A stretch of 64,000 nt of DNA, from the NCBI RefSeq assembly GCF_018336815.1, contig NZ_CP050497.1, positions 496,001 through 560,000 of the forward strand. The letters are read 5' to 3'. The first letter of the stretch is position 1; every line of letters begins with the position of its first letter. This DNA comes from Treponema vincentii. Lineage in GTDB: Bacteria; Spirochaetota; Spirochaetia; Treponematales; Treponemataceae. A program made the translations under genes and the position numbers. Of the stretch, positions 33,313 to 42,942 are shown one piece after another. The notes below the pieces were generated by a model. It searched no databases, was not told where the DNA came from, and was given only the letters and a program-made list of their open reading frames with translations.

Positions 33313-33468
33313 ATGAAACGGACATTTCAACCGAGTAGAACGAAACGTTTGCGCCGTCATGGATTTCGTGCGCGTATGGCAACACGCGGAGGGCGCGCTG
33401 TTTTAAAAAGCCGCCGTGCAAAAGGACGCTATAAGCTTTCCGTATCCGACGAAAAAAAGAGTTACTAA
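33313..33468 (+). CDS. rpmH: 50S ribosomal protein L34
   Basis: A 51-residue basic protein, [20 protein letters not shown] followed by [20 protein letters not shown], the near-invariant L34 sequence with a short C-terminal extension ([10 protein letters not shown]). The start follows AGAAGGAG. First gene of rpmH-rnpA-yidD-yidC-jag, the order often found near the replication origin, although no dnaA is in this window. Confidence 0.97.
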   Translation: MKRTFQPSRTKRLRRHGFRARMATRGGRAVLKSRRAKGRYKLSVSDEKKSY

Positions 33469-33480
33469 GAGTTTTAACAC

Positions 33481-33837
33481 ATGGAGCGCTCTTGTTTACC
33501 TAAAGAAGAGCGCCTTTGCGGCGCCGTGCGGATACGGGAAATGTTTAAAATAGGACACCGCTATAGCTGCGACGGCGCGAAGTTGTTCGTTTTACCGAAT
33601 AAATTACCATATAATCGTTTTGTTTGTACATTTAAGCGACATTACGGTTCTGCTGTACAAAGAAATAAAGCGCGCCGTTTATCTAAAGAGGTATACCGGC
33701 AAATGAAATCCCAGCTTGTAATAGGGAAGGATATTCTTTTGCTTATATTTCCGGGGCACGATACTTTTTCTCTACGTATGGCTCAGCTGGACTGTTTGTT
33801 TAAAAAAGCGGATATGTTCTCTATTCGATCTCAATAA
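33481..33837 (+). CDS. rnpA: Ribonuclease P protein component
   Basis: A 118-residue basic protein assisting RNase P RNA in tRNA 5' processing. [20 protein letters not shown] and [10 protein letters not shown] carry the family RNR-x-KR-x-x-R/KE motif in a diverged form. It starts 12 bases after rpmH and is followed directly by yidD. Confidence 0.92.
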   Translation: MERSCLPKEERLCGAVRIREMFKIGHRYSCDGAKLFVLPNKLPYNRFVCTFKRHYGSAVQRNKARRLSKEVYRQMKSQLVIGKDILLLIFPGHDTFSLRMAQLDCLFKKADMFSIRSQ

Positions 33838-33838
33838 T

Positions 33839-34084
33839 ATGAAACACAATTATCTGAAAACGATTGAGCGTATTTTTACGTCTTTATTATGTGCGGGGGT
33901 AAAGGCATACCAAAAGTGTATTTCTCCCTTGTTTCCGCCTTGTTGTAGATATTATCCCACCTGTTCTCATTACGCCCTTGAAAGCCTGACCAAATACGGG
34001 CCTGTTAAGGGAGGGTATTTAGCGGTAAGACGAATCCTTAGATGTCATCCTTTTCATAAGGGAGGGTATGATCCCGTTCCCTAG
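33839..34084 (+). CDS. yidD: Membrane protein insertion efficiency factor YidD
   Basis: 81 residues. [20 protein letters not shown] and [20 protein letters not shown], then [18 protein letters not shown], match the short, cysteine-rich YidD family. It helps YidC-dependent insertion. ATG 33839 starts one base after the rnpA stop. Confidence 0.96.
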   Translation: MKHNYLKTIERIFTSLLCAGVKAYQKCISPLFPPCCRYYPTCSHYALESLTKYGPVKGGYLAVRRILRCHPFHKGGYDPVP

Positions 34085-34095
34085 GAGATTCGTTT

Positions 34096-35853
34096 ATGAA
34101 TAAAAATACCGTTATTGCAATGGTCCTTTCCGGTCTTGTCATTGCAGCTGCGATGTTTGTGCAATACAAATTTTTTCCTCCTGCACCCGTACAGCAACAG
34201 CCGTCTACCACCGCTTCTACAACGGAGCAGCAGGCAGAAGTTCCGCAAAATACCTTTGTAGCGGAGACCGCTCCCGCCGATTTCGGAGTGCTGGAAACTC
34301 CTGACGAAACCGTTATCGGTGAGCAGACTGTTACCGTTAAAACCGATATTGCGGAAATCACGCTTACAAACCGAGGTGGCGATATCATTTCGTATAAGCT
34401 GTTGGAGCACAGCAGTTCCAAAGGCGATTCTTATGTGGAATTGGTAAAAAACCTAACCGATCGGAATAGAGCATTCTCGATTGCGCTGGGCGGTGCTCAG
34501 GCTTCCGCTTTAAATCAATTCTTTAATGTCAAAGAAGAAACGGTAAATGGAAAGCAGATTGTCGGCTTTTTTAAGACAATTTCGATAAAGAACCAAGACG
34601 GTTCCGTATCTTCATTTACGCTTGCTAAAAGATATACCTTTCTGCCTGATGACTATATGTTTGAACTTGCCGTTACAATAAGCGGCGATGCCGATATGAA
34701 AGGGCTGAATTTTGATAATGCAGGGTATACGCTGAGGACAATGCCTCAAATCGGTCCCGACTGGGATGCAAAAGCAGACCGTTACGAATACCGGCGCTTT
34801 TTTTCTTACATAAACGGAAAGAAAAAAGACACTGCATTAAAAGCCAACCAGACCAAAGTGATTACGGATTCCGTTCCGTGGGCGGGAATTTCAGGCAAGT
34901 ATTTCAGCCTTATCGTTATTCCTTCGATTCCCGCACAGCAGATATTGTATTCCGCTGCACAGCCTAATGCGGATACGGTACAAGACGGCCAGCTGTTTTT
35001 TTCGCGGCCTGTGATTACCGGCAATAAGGCAACCGACGTATACCGTATCTACCTCGGCCCTTGTTCCGAAAATATTTTAAGTACTTACAATATTCCATCA
35101 AAAAATAACTACAACTATGATAATCTGCGGATTGATACGGTCGCCGTTTCCAGCGGGATTTGGCGTCCGCTTGAGGTATTGCTTAAATGGCTGTTGCAAT
35201 TCTTCTATAAACTTATTCCGAACTGGGGTGTTTCGATTATCCTTGTAACAATTTTGATAAAGGTTATCTTTTTCCCGCTTACCAAGAAAAGCTCGGAATC
35301 AACGCAGCAAATGCAAAAAATGCAGCCTAAGATTCAGGAATTACAGGCGAAATATAAAGGAAAACCGCAAAAGCTGAACGAGGAGATGGCTAAGCTTTAC
35401 AAAGAAGCCGGTTATAACCCTCTTTCGGGTTGTCTGCCTTTATTGATCCAATTGCCGATCTTGTTTGCAATGTACCGGCTGTTTAATAACTATTTTGAAT
35501 TCCGCGGTGCAATGTTTATTCCTCATTGGATACCGGATTTGTCTGTCGGTGATAGTGTTTTGCAGTTTCCCAATCCCATTCCCTTCCTCGGATGGACGGA
35601 GCTGCGTATTTTGCCGATTGTCTATGTGATTTCGCAGATGGTGTTTGGAAAGATAACGCAAACTCCCACAAGCGATCAGCAGCAAAATAGCACAATGAAA
35701 GTTATGCTCTACGGTATGCCGTTATTCTTCTTCTTTATGTTCTATAATGCGCCGTCAGGATTGCTGCTCTATTGGACAAGCACGAACTTCTTGATGCTCG
35801 TTCAACAGCTCATCATTAAGGCAATGATGAAGAAAAAGGAGGGTCGGAAATGA
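34096..35853 (+). CDS. yidC: Membrane protein insertase YidC (Oxa1 family)
   Basis: 585 residues. An N-terminal TM anchor (VIAMVLSGLVIAAAMFVQYK) precedes a large periplasmic P1 domain with a low-complexity Thr/Gln linker. The conserved C-terminal 60KD_IMP domain follows: VSIILVTILIKVIFFPLTKK, a cytoplasmic loop MQKMQPKIQELQAKYKGKPQ, then YKEAGYNPLSGCLPLLIQLP and three further TM segments ending SGLLLYWTSTNFLMLVQQ. It inserts membrane proteins alone or with SecYEG. It overlaps jag by ATGA. Confidence 0.96.
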   Translation: MNKNTVIAMVLSGLVIAAAMFVQYKFFPPAPVQQQPSTTASTTEQQAEVPQNTFVAETAPADFGVLETPDETVIGEQTVTVKTDIAEITLTNRGGDIISYKLLEHSSSKGDSYVELVKNLTDRNRAFSIALGGAQASALNQFFNVKEETVNGKQIVGFFKTISIKNQDGSVSSFTLAKRYTFLPDDYMFELAVTISGDADMKGLNFDNAGYTLRTMPQIGPDWDAKADRYEYRRFFSYINGKKKDTALKANQTKVITDSVPWAGISGKYFSLIVIPSIPAQQILYSAAQPNADTVQDGQLFFSRPVITGNKATDVYRIYLGPCSENILSTYNIPSKNNYNYDNLRIDTVAVSSGIWRPLEVLLKWLLQFFYKLIPNWGVSIILVTILIKVIFFPLTKKSSESTQQMQKMQPKIQELQAKYKGKPQKLNEEMAKLYKEAGYNPLSGCLPLLIQLPILFAMYRLFNNYFEFRGAMFIPHWIPDLSVGDSVLQFPNPIPFLGWTELRILPIVYVISQMVFGKITQTPTSDQQQNSTMKVMLYGMPLFFFFMFYNAPSGLLLYWTSTNFLMLVQQLIIKAMMKKKEGRK

Positions 35854-36530
35854 TCTATGAATTCGAAGGAAAAACCGAACGTGATGCTATAGATAAAGCA
35901 ATCGCCGAGCTTGGCGTAGAGGCGGATCAGTTCGATGTGGAAATCGTCGAAATTCAAAAAAACTCGCTTTTTAAGAAAGGCTATGCCAAAATTCGCGTGC
36001 ATATTGACGATAAAGCCGCTGCGGGGAAGCCTATTGTTGATACTCCCCATCAACCGGCGCCTTCACACGAGGTCGCTACGGATAAAAAAGCTGAGCTGGT
36101 GAAATTTATCGGCGAGCTTATTCAGGCAATGGGATATACCGCAAATATCGAAATCCTTTCACACGAAGAACATAAGCTGCTTATACGGCTTTCATCCGAA
36201 GATTCCGCTATTTTAATCGGAAAGAAGGGAAAAAATCTGGATGCGCTCCAACTGATCGCCAATGTGTATGCCGGCAAAATCGGCATCTCTGAGCGGATCA
36301 TGCTTGATTGTGAAAATTATCGGCTTCGCCGTGAAGAATCGTTGGTACGGCTTGCCTATACCACCGCCGATCAAGTTGTAACAACGAAGGCTTCAGTGTT
36401 GCTTGAACCGATGAATCCCTATGAACGCAGACTTATTCACAGTACGCTTACCGATATTCGGGATGTCGATACAAAGAGCGAAGGGGAAGGTTTATACAAG
36501 CAAGTGCGTGTATTGTATAAAGGGCTTTAG
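35850..36530 (+). CDS. jag: RNA-binding protein Jag/KhpB
   Basis: 226 residues. Jag N-terminal domain (MIYEFEGKTERDAIDKAIAE, SLFKKGYAKIRVHIDD), KH domain (LIRLSSEDSAILIGKKGKNL with the GxxG loop as GKKG) and R3H domain (MNPYERRLIHSTL, the RxxxH signature). It binds RNA and is typically co-encoded with yidC. Confidence 0.94.
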   Translation: MIYEFEGKTERDAIDKAIAELGVEADQFDVEIVEIQKNSLFKKGYAKIRVHIDDKAAAGKPIVDTPHQPAPSHEVATDKKAELVKFIGELIQAMGYTANIEILSHEEHKLLIRLSSEDSAILIGKKGKNLDALQLIANVYAGKIGISERIMLDCENYRLRREESLVRLAYTTADQVVTTKASVLLEPMNPYERRLIHSTLTDIRDVDTKSEGEGLYKQVRVLYKGL

Positions 36531-36533
36531 TGA

Positions 36534-37337
36534 ATGAGGCGGTGTCTTGTTCTTCTTGCTCTTTTGGCAGGCTGTTCTCTTTTTGCGCAGGATATCGGTA
36601 ATGTACCGGATTCGGTGATTTCGGCGCTGGATTCATTTTTATCCGCTGAGCAGCGGATAGAATTGCTTAAGCAAGGACATCTTTTCCGCTCAGTGTATAA
36701 TAAAGAAAACGCTGTGCCGCGGCTCGTGCCGCTTTTTGCTGTGCCCCAGACATTTGCAGAAAATTGGGATAAGGGTAATCCCACTTTTTTAATAGAGGCG
36801 TTGTATTTGCATAAAAAGACGCAAGGCAGCATAAAAGATGTAGAGAAAATATCCTGTATTCTGCGTTCCGTTTCAAAATTGGAAGGACTGCAATATTATT
36901 CGAGCAGTCGAAAAAAGATGCGGACGCTCTACGAAGCATCGTATATTATCGACGATCCTAAAACGGAAGGGAGAGTTGCCGATCCTGTTGACAATCCTTC
37001 CACGGATTTTTCGGTCTATGTGGTGCAAAAGGATTTAACCTTCGATAAAAATATTTATCGTTATCGGTTTTGCTCAGATTTCGATTCTGCAGGGTTCATT
37101 TCTACAAATATCGGTGTATTAAAGTATTCGATATTTAAAGCGATTGAACCTGAAAATTTAGAGGCGTCGATTGCCGTAACCGATCTTGGAGAATATCTGC
37201 TGATACACATGTTGACACGCGCCGATTTTACCGCCCCTTCCGTTTTTCGGGAGCGAGTGCAAAATTCGTTTAGAACACGGGGAGAAGCTGTGTACGGATG
37301 GTTCATTGCACAATATGAGAATAGCGCAGCATCTTGA
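36534..37337 (+). CDS. Exported hypothetical protein (possibly DUF6675)
   Basis: A 267-residue protein with a signal peptide ([17 protein letters not shown]); it may be a lipoprotein, since LAGC could be a lipobox. The sequence ([58 protein letters not shown]) suggests a family known mainly in treponemes, perhaps DUF6675, but I cannot confirm this. Start ATG 36534 is three bases after jag, so it is probably co-transcribed. Function unknown. Confidence 0.65.
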   Translation: MRRCLVLLALLAGCSLFAQDIGNVPDSVISALDSFLSAEQRIELLKQGHLFRSVYNKENAVPRLVPLFAVPQTFAENWDKGNPTFLIEALYLHKKTQGSIKDVEKISCILRSVSKLEGLQYYSSSRKKMRTLYEASYIIDDPKTEGRVADPVDNPSTDFSVYVVQKDLTFDKNIYRYRFCSDFDSAGFISTNIGVLKYSIFKAIEPENLEASIAVTDLGEYLLIHMLTRADFTAPSVFRERVQNSFRTRGEAVYGWFIAQYENSAAS

Positions 37338-37347
37338 TGGAGGAACT

Positions 37348-38418
37348 ATGCGGGTGAATAAAATTGCGGTATTGGTTTTACCGATTACTTTTTTGATTAT
37401 TGCGACAGCAGCTGCTGCTGCGATTATTTTAACGGGAGATTCTGAAAAAGGAAGAAAAATGAACGCAATAAGTGCAGAATTACAAAAGGACGGCGTCTAT
37501 GCCGTTATCGATACGAATAAGGGCGATATCGTTTTGGAATTGTTCTATAAGGAAACGCCCATGACGGTATGTAACTTTGTCGGATTGGCAGAAGGAACAT
37601 TGGACGCTGCAAAGGGAAAGCCTTTTTATGACGGCTTAACCTTCCACCGTGTCATCGCGAATTTTATGATTCAGGGCGGCGACCCCGACGGTAAAGGAAC
37701 CGGCGGGCCGGGTTATCGCTTCCCTGATGAGTTTGTTGACAACCTCAAGCATAATACCGCCGGTATCCTTTCGATGGCAAATTCGGGACCGGGAACAAAC
37801 GGGTCGCAGTTTTTTATTACCCACGTACCGACCCCGTGGCTTGACGGAAAGCATACGGTATTCGGCCGTGTTGTAAAGGGACAGGATGTTGTAAACAAGA
37901 TCGTGCAGGGCGACCGTATGAATTCCATATCGATTATCCGCAAAGGCTCTGAGGCGCAAAAGTTTACCGCAACCCAGAAAGATTTTAACGCTTATCTTGC
38001 AGGAGCCGAAGAACGGGCAAAACAGCGTACCACTTTAAGACGTGAAAAGAATGAGGCTTTGATAAAACAAAAGTTCCCCAATGCCGTTAAGAATGAAAAC
38101 GGTATCTTCTATACCATTATAAAAGAAGGTAAAGGAGTTAAAGCTCAAGCAGGTAAAACCCTGACTATGAAATATAAGGGATCTTTGCTGGACGGTACGG
38201 TGTTCGACGATTCCGATATGCATGAACCGCTGAAATTTGTTGCGGGAGCGGGGCAGCTCATTGCCGGCTTCGACCAGCAAGCCATGCAAATGGCTGTCGG
38301 TGAAAAACGAACGATTGTTATTCCGCCGGAACTTGGATACGGTTCACGCGGTGCAGGCGGAGTTATCCCTCCCGACAGCTATTTGGTATTTGAACTTGAG
38401 TTGCTGTCGGTAAAGTAA
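37348..38418 (+). CDS. Dual-family peptidyl-prolyl isomerase: cyclophilin-FKBP fusion
   Basis: 356 residues. An N-terminal anchor or uncleaved signal ([20 protein letters not shown]) is followed by a cyclophilin domain (~45-205: [40 protein letters not shown]) and a C-terminal FKBP domain (~265-356: [40 protein letters not shown]). This is the cyclophilin-first order (CFBP) that I recall as reported for Treponema denticola. It probably helps fold envelope proteins. ATG 37348 follows GGAGG; the longer frame from 37306 overlaps the previous gene. Confidence 0.92.
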   Translation: MRVNKIAVLVLPITFLIIATAAAAAIILTGDSEKGRKMNAISAELQKDGVYAVIDTNKGDIVLELFYKETPMTVCNFVGLAEGTLDAAKGKPFYDGLTFHRVIANFMIQGGDPDGKGTGGPGYRFPDEFVDNLKHNTAGILSMANSGPGTNGSQFFITHVPTPWLDGKHTVFGRVVKGQDVVNKIVQGDRMNSISIIRKGSEAQKFTATQKDFNAYLAGAEERAKQRTTLRREKNEALIKQKFPNAVKNENGIFYTIIKEGKGVKAQAGKTLTMKYKGSLLDGTVFDDSDMHEPLKFVAGAGQLIAGFDQQAMQMAVGEKRTIVIPPELGYGSRGAGGVIPPDSYLVFELELLSVK

Positions 38419-38438
38419 CCGTCAGAATAACCTGTGAA

Positions 38439-38467
38439 TTGACTACGCATTTTTTTTGTGCTAGTAT
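38439..38467 (+). promoter_or_regulatory. Predicted promoter of yajC-secD-secF
   Basis: TTGACT, 17-base spacer containing an eight-T tract, TAGTAT; about 30 bases of leader before ATG 38503. Confidence 0.6.
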
Positions 38468-38502
38468 TTTAAGGATATTTATCATAAATAAGGATGTAAA
38501 TA

Positions 38503-38940
38503 ATGAATGCGATTCCATTGTTGCAGCAAGCCGCATCGGGGGGTAGTTTTATTCCGCTTCTCGCTCTCGGTCTTATCTTTGTAATTTTCTACGTTTTTAT
38601 TATCGGCCCTCAAAAAAAGGAGCAGAAAAAAACGCAAGAAATGATAGCCTCCGTTCAAAAGGGTGACAAAATTATCACAATCGGCGGTATTCACGGTGTT
38701 GTGTCTTCCGTAAAAGAAACGACGATCATTCTGAAAGTTGACGATAATTGTAAGCTTGAAATGAATCGTTCCGCAATCGGGAGCGTTATTTTGGATGAAA
38801 AGACAAAAGCAAGCCGTCTGGCAAATGTGCCGGAAAAGACTTCTCCGTTTGCTACTCTCTTTAAAAAGAAAGAAAAGAAAGTTGAAGATTCCAGCTCCGA
38901 AAAACCGCAGCCGCCCGATTTTTCCGGCGAAGCGGAGTAA
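38503..38940 (+). CDS. yajC: Sec translocase accessory subunit YajC
   Basis: 145 residues. One TM helix (IPLLALGLIFVIFYVFIIGP), then the family motif PQKKEQKKTQEMIASVQKGD and KIITIGGIHGVVSSVKETTI. The C-terminal tail is longer than usual, lysine-rich and acidic (FKKKEKKVEDSSSEKPQPPD). It works with SecD and SecF, encoded next. Confidence 0.94.
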   Translation: MNAIPLLQQAASGGSFIPLLALGLIFVIFYVFIIGPQKKEQKKTQEMIASVQKGDKIITIGGIHGVVSSVKETTIILKVDDNCKLEMNRSAIGSVILDEKTKASRLANVPEKTSPFATLFKKKEKKVEDSSSEKPQPPDFSGEAE

Positions 38941-39034
38941 AAACGTACCGTATAGGAACGTATCGGCTGATAAGCGTTCATGCTGTGCATAACCGCAGTA
39001 TGAACGTTTATTTCCGTTAGATGAGGAGATAGAC

Positions 39035-40780
39035 ATGAGAAAGCGAACTCGATTCGTGATTGTGCTGGCTGTACTAGGCCTCTGCTTTGCATTTTTATAT
39101 CCTACCCTTAAATGGTATTTTTGGACAGATAAAGACGATAAGGCGCTGGCTCTCGGCTCCAGAGAAAAAATTAAAGATTATGTCATAAATATGACAAAAA
39201 CGGATATCGACGCATTAATCGCATCTGCGAAGCAAGGCGATTCCAATCCTGTTCCGGCAAAATATGATCCGCTTATTAGTGCTGCAAAGAAGAATTTAAA
39301 AAGTCTCGGCAAAGAGCAGCCTTCCGTGTGGACGGCAGGCGCATTGCTTGCGGCATTCCCTGAAAATTCTGAGGATAAAGCACGGGCTGCAATGAGTCCC
39401 GTAATGGAAGATTCATACCGAAATAAGATACTCGGTATCAAAAATGCACAGGCAAATGCGGTAAAGCTCGGACTTGACCTTTCCGGCGGTATGAGCATCA
39501 TCATTAAGGCCGATTTAAGTGCGGTAACCGGCGATAGCGGCGATACGACTACTTCGGCAAAAAAAGAGGCGATGAATTTAGCCATCGATACCATTTCAAG
39601 CCGCATCGATAAATTCGGTCTGACCGAACCCGTTATCAGACAACAGGGTGATGACCGTATCTATGTTGAAATCCCCGGTGCAGCCGATGCCGATAAGATC
39701 AACTCGATTATCATGGGGCGCGGCTTGCTTGCATTCCATATCGTAGACGACGATGCAACTCAAGCTTTTTATTCCTATTATAATGCTAACCCGACGCATA
39801 CGTTTGATGCGGATTATAATCTCATCAATCCTTCGATTATTCCTGCAGATACCAAGGTACTCGGCGTATATAGCAAGGATGCGTACGGTTTGGATGAACG
39901 GCAGGGCTTCCTTGTTATTAAGAAAGAGGCTGCTCTTGAAGGCAGACACCTGCAGCGGGTAAGCACGACGACTAGCCAAACCAATGAGCCGTTGGTTGTA
40001 TTCGAACTCGATAAGGAAGGTGCGGAAATCTTTGCAACCGTTACGACTGAAAACCAAGGCAAACGGCTGGCTATTGTATCCGATGATAAAATAAAGTCGG
40101 CGCCGAATATCAAGGAACCGATTACCGGCGGTACGGGAACCATCAGCGGGTTCAGTGCAGACGAGGCGGAAAACCTTAAAACAATTTTACGTACTGCATG
40201 GCTTAATGTACCGCTTGAATTGGAAAACCAGCAGGTGATAGGCGCCAGCATGGGTGAGCAAGCGATCAATCAAGGTTTAATGGCGCTGCGATGGGGGCTA
40301 ATTGCTGTTTTGGCGTTTATGCTGATTTGGTATCGCGCTGCCGGCATTAATGCCTGTGTCGCACAGATATTGAACCTTTATATCGTGTTCAGCGTACTTT
40401 CCGCATTTAACCTTACGCTCACGCTGCCGAGTATCGCGGGTATGATTTTGACCATCGGTATGGCGGTTGATGCCAACGTTGTTATCTTTGAGCGAATTAA
40501 AGAAGAACTTGCATTGCATAAGAGTAGGGAGGCTGCTATTCAAACCGGTTTTGCTCATGCATTCTGGGCGATTATGGACTCCAATATCACAACCTTTATT
40601 GCAGCTCTGTTCTTGTCGATACTGGGAACCGGACCGATCAAAGGATTTGCTTACAGCTTGACAATCGGTGTTGTTTCTTCCGTATTTACAGCTCTTTTTG
40701 TTTCACGGTTGATCTTTGATTTCGGCACGGAAACATTACATCAGAAGAAGCTGCATATTACTTGGAGGTCACTCGTATGA
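39035..40780 (+). CDS. secD: Protein translocase subunit SecD
   Basis: 581 residues. TM1 (FVIVLAVLGLCFAFLYPTL), periplasmic P1 domain (KLGLDLSGGMSIIIKADLSA, ISSRIDKFGLTEPVIRQQGD) and a bundle of five C-terminal TM segments (WGLIAVLAFMLIWYRAAGIN, MILTIGMAVDANVVIFERIK, GFAYSLTIGVVSSVFTALFV). Uses proton motive force to complete export through SecYEG. It overlaps secF by ATGA. Confidence 0.96.
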   Translation: MRKRTRFVIVLAVLGLCFAFLYPTLKWYFWTDKDDKALALGSREKIKDYVINMTKTDIDALIASAKQGDSNPVPAKYDPLISAAKKNLKSLGKEQPSVWTAGALLAAFPENSEDKARAAMSPVMEDSYRNKILGIKNAQANAVKLGLDLSGGMSIIIKADLSAVTGDSGDTTTSAKKEAMNLAIDTISSRIDKFGLTEPVIRQQGDDRIYVEIPGAADADKINSIIMGRGLLAFHIVDDDATQAFYSYYNANPTHTFDADYNLINPSIIPADTKVLGVYSKDAYGLDERQGFLVIKKEAALEGRHLQRVSTTTSQTNEPLVVFELDKEGAEIFATVTTENQGKRLAIVSDDKIKSAPNIKEPITGGTGTISGFSADEAENLKTILRTAWLNVPLELENQQVIGASMGEQAINQGLMALRWGLIAVLAFMLIWYRAAGINACVAQILNLYIVFSVLSAFNLTLTLPSIAGMILTIGMAVDANVVIFERIKEELALHKSREAAIQTGFAHAFWAIMDSNITTFIAALFLSILGTGPIKGFAYSLTIGVVSSVFTALFVSRLIFDFGTETLHQKKLHITWRSLV

Positions 40781-42015
40781 AAAAAACGATAAAATTCAGC
40801 AAGCTTTTCGGTGTTATGGTTGTCGTAAGCTGCGCACTTATTATTTCCGGTATTGTAGGTCTTTTTACTAAAGGAATTAACTTCGGTATTGACTTTCAGG
40901 CAGGATTTATCGAGAAAGTACGGTTCGCGCCTTCTGCATTCATTTTAACGTATAGCGGCGAGAAAAATATACAGGTAGCACAAAATTCCCAAGGGATTGA
41001 TATTACCGTTATTTCGGTGGATGCTGAAAATAAGGTTGTGTCCTTTAAGTATGCCGAATACCCCACCGTTGGACAGTTTATCGAAGCTGTACAGCAGCAA
41101 ATTGATGGTGTACAGGCAAAAGTGCTTGCAAAGACCGATACCGCATTACAAAGCGTGTTTATTACTTCGGAGATTTCCCGTCTTACAACGGAGCCATTCC
41201 GCGTTCATTATATTCCTGATCAAATACAGCCGATCGATGCAGATGAAGTGCGCCACGCACTTGCATCCGTCCCTTCGGTTTCGGTACAGCAGGTCGGCGA
41301 ATCACGCGACCGTGTGTTCCAAATTCGATTACCTGATAACGGCACATACACCAATGCAAATGCCGAACTGCGGGCATTGATAAACACTGCGTTGGTAGCA
41401 GCTTATGAAGCGGATAATTTTGCCGTATTGAGTACCGATTTTGTCGGCTCTCGCTTTTCCGGTTCGCTTGCTCGCCAAGCGATACTTCTGGTAATTGGCG
41501 CATTATTCTTAATCTTCATTTACGCTTTAATCCGTTTCCGTTGGACATTTGCATTGGGCGCCGTACTTGCGCTGGTTCACGATGTTTTGATTATGATTAC
41601 CTTCATCGTGTGGACGCAGATGGAGTTTAATTCCACCACCATTGCAGCAATTTTGACAATTGTCGGATACTCAATAAACGACACGGTCGTCGTATTCGAC
41701 CGTATCCGCGAAAATATCCGGCTGAATCCGAAACTTGCATTAGTTGATGTTTTAGATCTTGCACAAACGGAAGTATTAAGCAGAACGATTATCACAACCG
41801 TTACCACAATGCTTGCCGCTATTTCGCTTTACATCTTTACATCCGGCAGTATGAAAGACTTTGCGCTTGCCTTATTGGTAGGTATGATAAGCGGTGTATA
41901 TTCGACAATCTACATTGCCGGCGCTTGTATCACCTTCTTTTCCGGTAACAAACGGGCAGGTGAGTTGGCGCTCGGCAGTGAAAAAAGAACTCCCGTTCCC
42001 GAAGTAACGGTGTAA
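40777..42015 (+). CDS. secF: Protein translocase subunit SecF
   Basis: 412 residues, longer than many SecF proteins because of an enlarged periplasmic region (~55-220). FGIDFQAGFIEKVRF begins P1. The membrane part has FALGAVLALVHDVLIMITFI, TIVGYSINDTVVVFDRIREN and FALALLVGMISGVYSTIYIA. ATG 40777 follows GGAGG and overlaps the secD stop. Confidence 0.95.
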   Translation: MKKTIKFSKLFGVMVVVSCALIISGIVGLFTKGINFGIDFQAGFIEKVRFAPSAFILTYSGEKNIQVAQNSQGIDITVISVDAENKVVSFKYAEYPTVGQFIEAVQQQIDGVQAKVLAKTDTALQSVFITSEISRLTTEPFRVHYIPDQIQPIDADEVRHALASVPSVSVQQVGESRDRVFQIRLPDNGTYTNANAELRALINTALVAAYEADNFAVLSTDFVGSRFSGSLARQAILLVIGALFLIFIYALIRFRWTFALGAVLALVHDVLIMITFIVWTQMEFNSTTIAAILTIVGYSINDTVVVFDRIRENIRLNPKLALVDVLDLAQTEVLSRTIITTVTTMLAAISLYIFTSGSMKDFALALLVGMISGVYSTIYIAGACITFFSGNKRAGELALGSEKRTPVPEVTV

Positions 42016-42041
42016 TTACTAGACACGCCTCTAAAATTGTG

Positions 42042-42078
42042 AACCTCTAAAAACTGTTGGTTTTTAGAGGTTTTTTTT
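42042..42078 (+). terminator. Terminator of yajC-secDF
   Basis: AACCTCTAAAAAC / GTTTTTAGAGGTT with loop TGTTG and an eight-T run. A similar stem occurs at 30201-30231. Confidence 0.92.
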
Positions 42079-42082
42079 CCTT

Positions 42083-42865
42083 TTAGTCGAAAAAAAGGCA
42101 AAGTCCGTAGACGTTTTTGCATCCGGCAGCTTTTAATATATGAGCACAGGCTTCGAGCGTCGCGCCGGTGGTCATTACATCATCGAGCAAGATGAGCGTC
42201 TTAGGAACGGTCTTTGCTGCAAGTTTTATTTTTCCCTGCAAATTCACTGCGCGTTCTGTCTTGGACAGTTTTTTTTGCGGAGTGCTATCCTGCCGTCTTA
42301 AACACCGGTATATTGCTGGTTTTGGATAAACCGATAAATCCTTTACAAGATCTTCAATTTGATCCCAGCCTTTTTCTCGCAATTTTTTGGGGCGTGGCGG
42401 TACCGGTACGAGTGGAATACTCATAAGTTTCGGATGTTGTGTGAGAAAACTGTGGATAAGCGGTGCAAATGCGGTGGAAAAACTGCGAATATTATTATTC
42501 TTCCAAACAGGTAGTAATTTTTGCCCAAGTCCGATATAGGGAAAAAGCGTAAAAATACGATCGCAGGCAGGTTTTTGCTTTTCCACCTTTTCGTCATCGG
42601 ACGGTCTACAGCGGGTACAATACTCATGTTCGGAAATGAGGATCTTTCCACAATGTTTGCAGCGGGATTCAGCTTTTTGTGACTGCTTCTCCGCATCAGT
42701 AGCGGCAATATACGGTATGAATTCGGTTTGAATGCAATGATTACAGAGCGGTAATCCCGCTTCGCTTATGTTTCCGCAGAGACGGCACGGTTGCGGAAAT
42801 AAAAGATTGCTATAAAATTTACGCGCTATATTTTTTGCGTGATGTAAAAATGCTATACGCTTCAT
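42083..42865 (-). CDS. comF: ComF-family phosphoribosyltransferase-like protein
   Basis: 260 residues. Two N-terminal zinc-ribbon pairs (CRLCGN..CNHC; CKHCGK..CTRC), then a PRTase domain with IPLVPVPPRPKKLREKGWDQ and the PRPP-binding loop LILLDDVMTTGATLEAC. ComF proteins take part in DNA uptake in competent bacteria, but the family is widespread and the role in spirochaetes is unclear. The start ATG 42865 follows AGGAG, which directly follows a hairpin at 42876-42906. Confidence 0.88.
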   Translation of the reverse strand: MKRIAFLHHAKNIARKFYSNLLFPQPCRLCGNISEAGLPLCNHCIQTEFIPYIAATDAEKQSQKAESRCKHCGKILISEHEYCTRCRPSDDEKVEKQKPACDRIFTLFPYIGLGQKLLPVWKNNNIRSFSTAFAPLIHSFLTQHPKLMSIPLVPVPPRPKKLREKGWDQIEDLVKDLSVYPKPAIYRCLRRQDSTPQKKLSKTERAVNLQGKIKLAAKTVPKTLILLDDVMTTGATLEACAHILKAAGCKNVYGLCLFFD

Positions 42866-42875
42866 ATAATCTCCT

Positions 42876-42906
42876 ATAACAAGGCTGATTTTTTCAGCCT
42901 TGTTAT
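42876..42906 (-). terminator. Hairpin between the lipoprotein gene and comF
   Basis: ATAACAAGGCTGA / TCAGCCTTGTTAT, 13-bp perfect stem, five-base loop, no T-run on the minus strand. It abuts the comF Shine-Dalgarno, so it may be an attenuator, processing site or mRNA-stabilising end. Confidence 0.55.
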
Positions 42907-42942
42907 AGTCTTATATAGCACGAGAAAGAAAATGGCTTGTTT

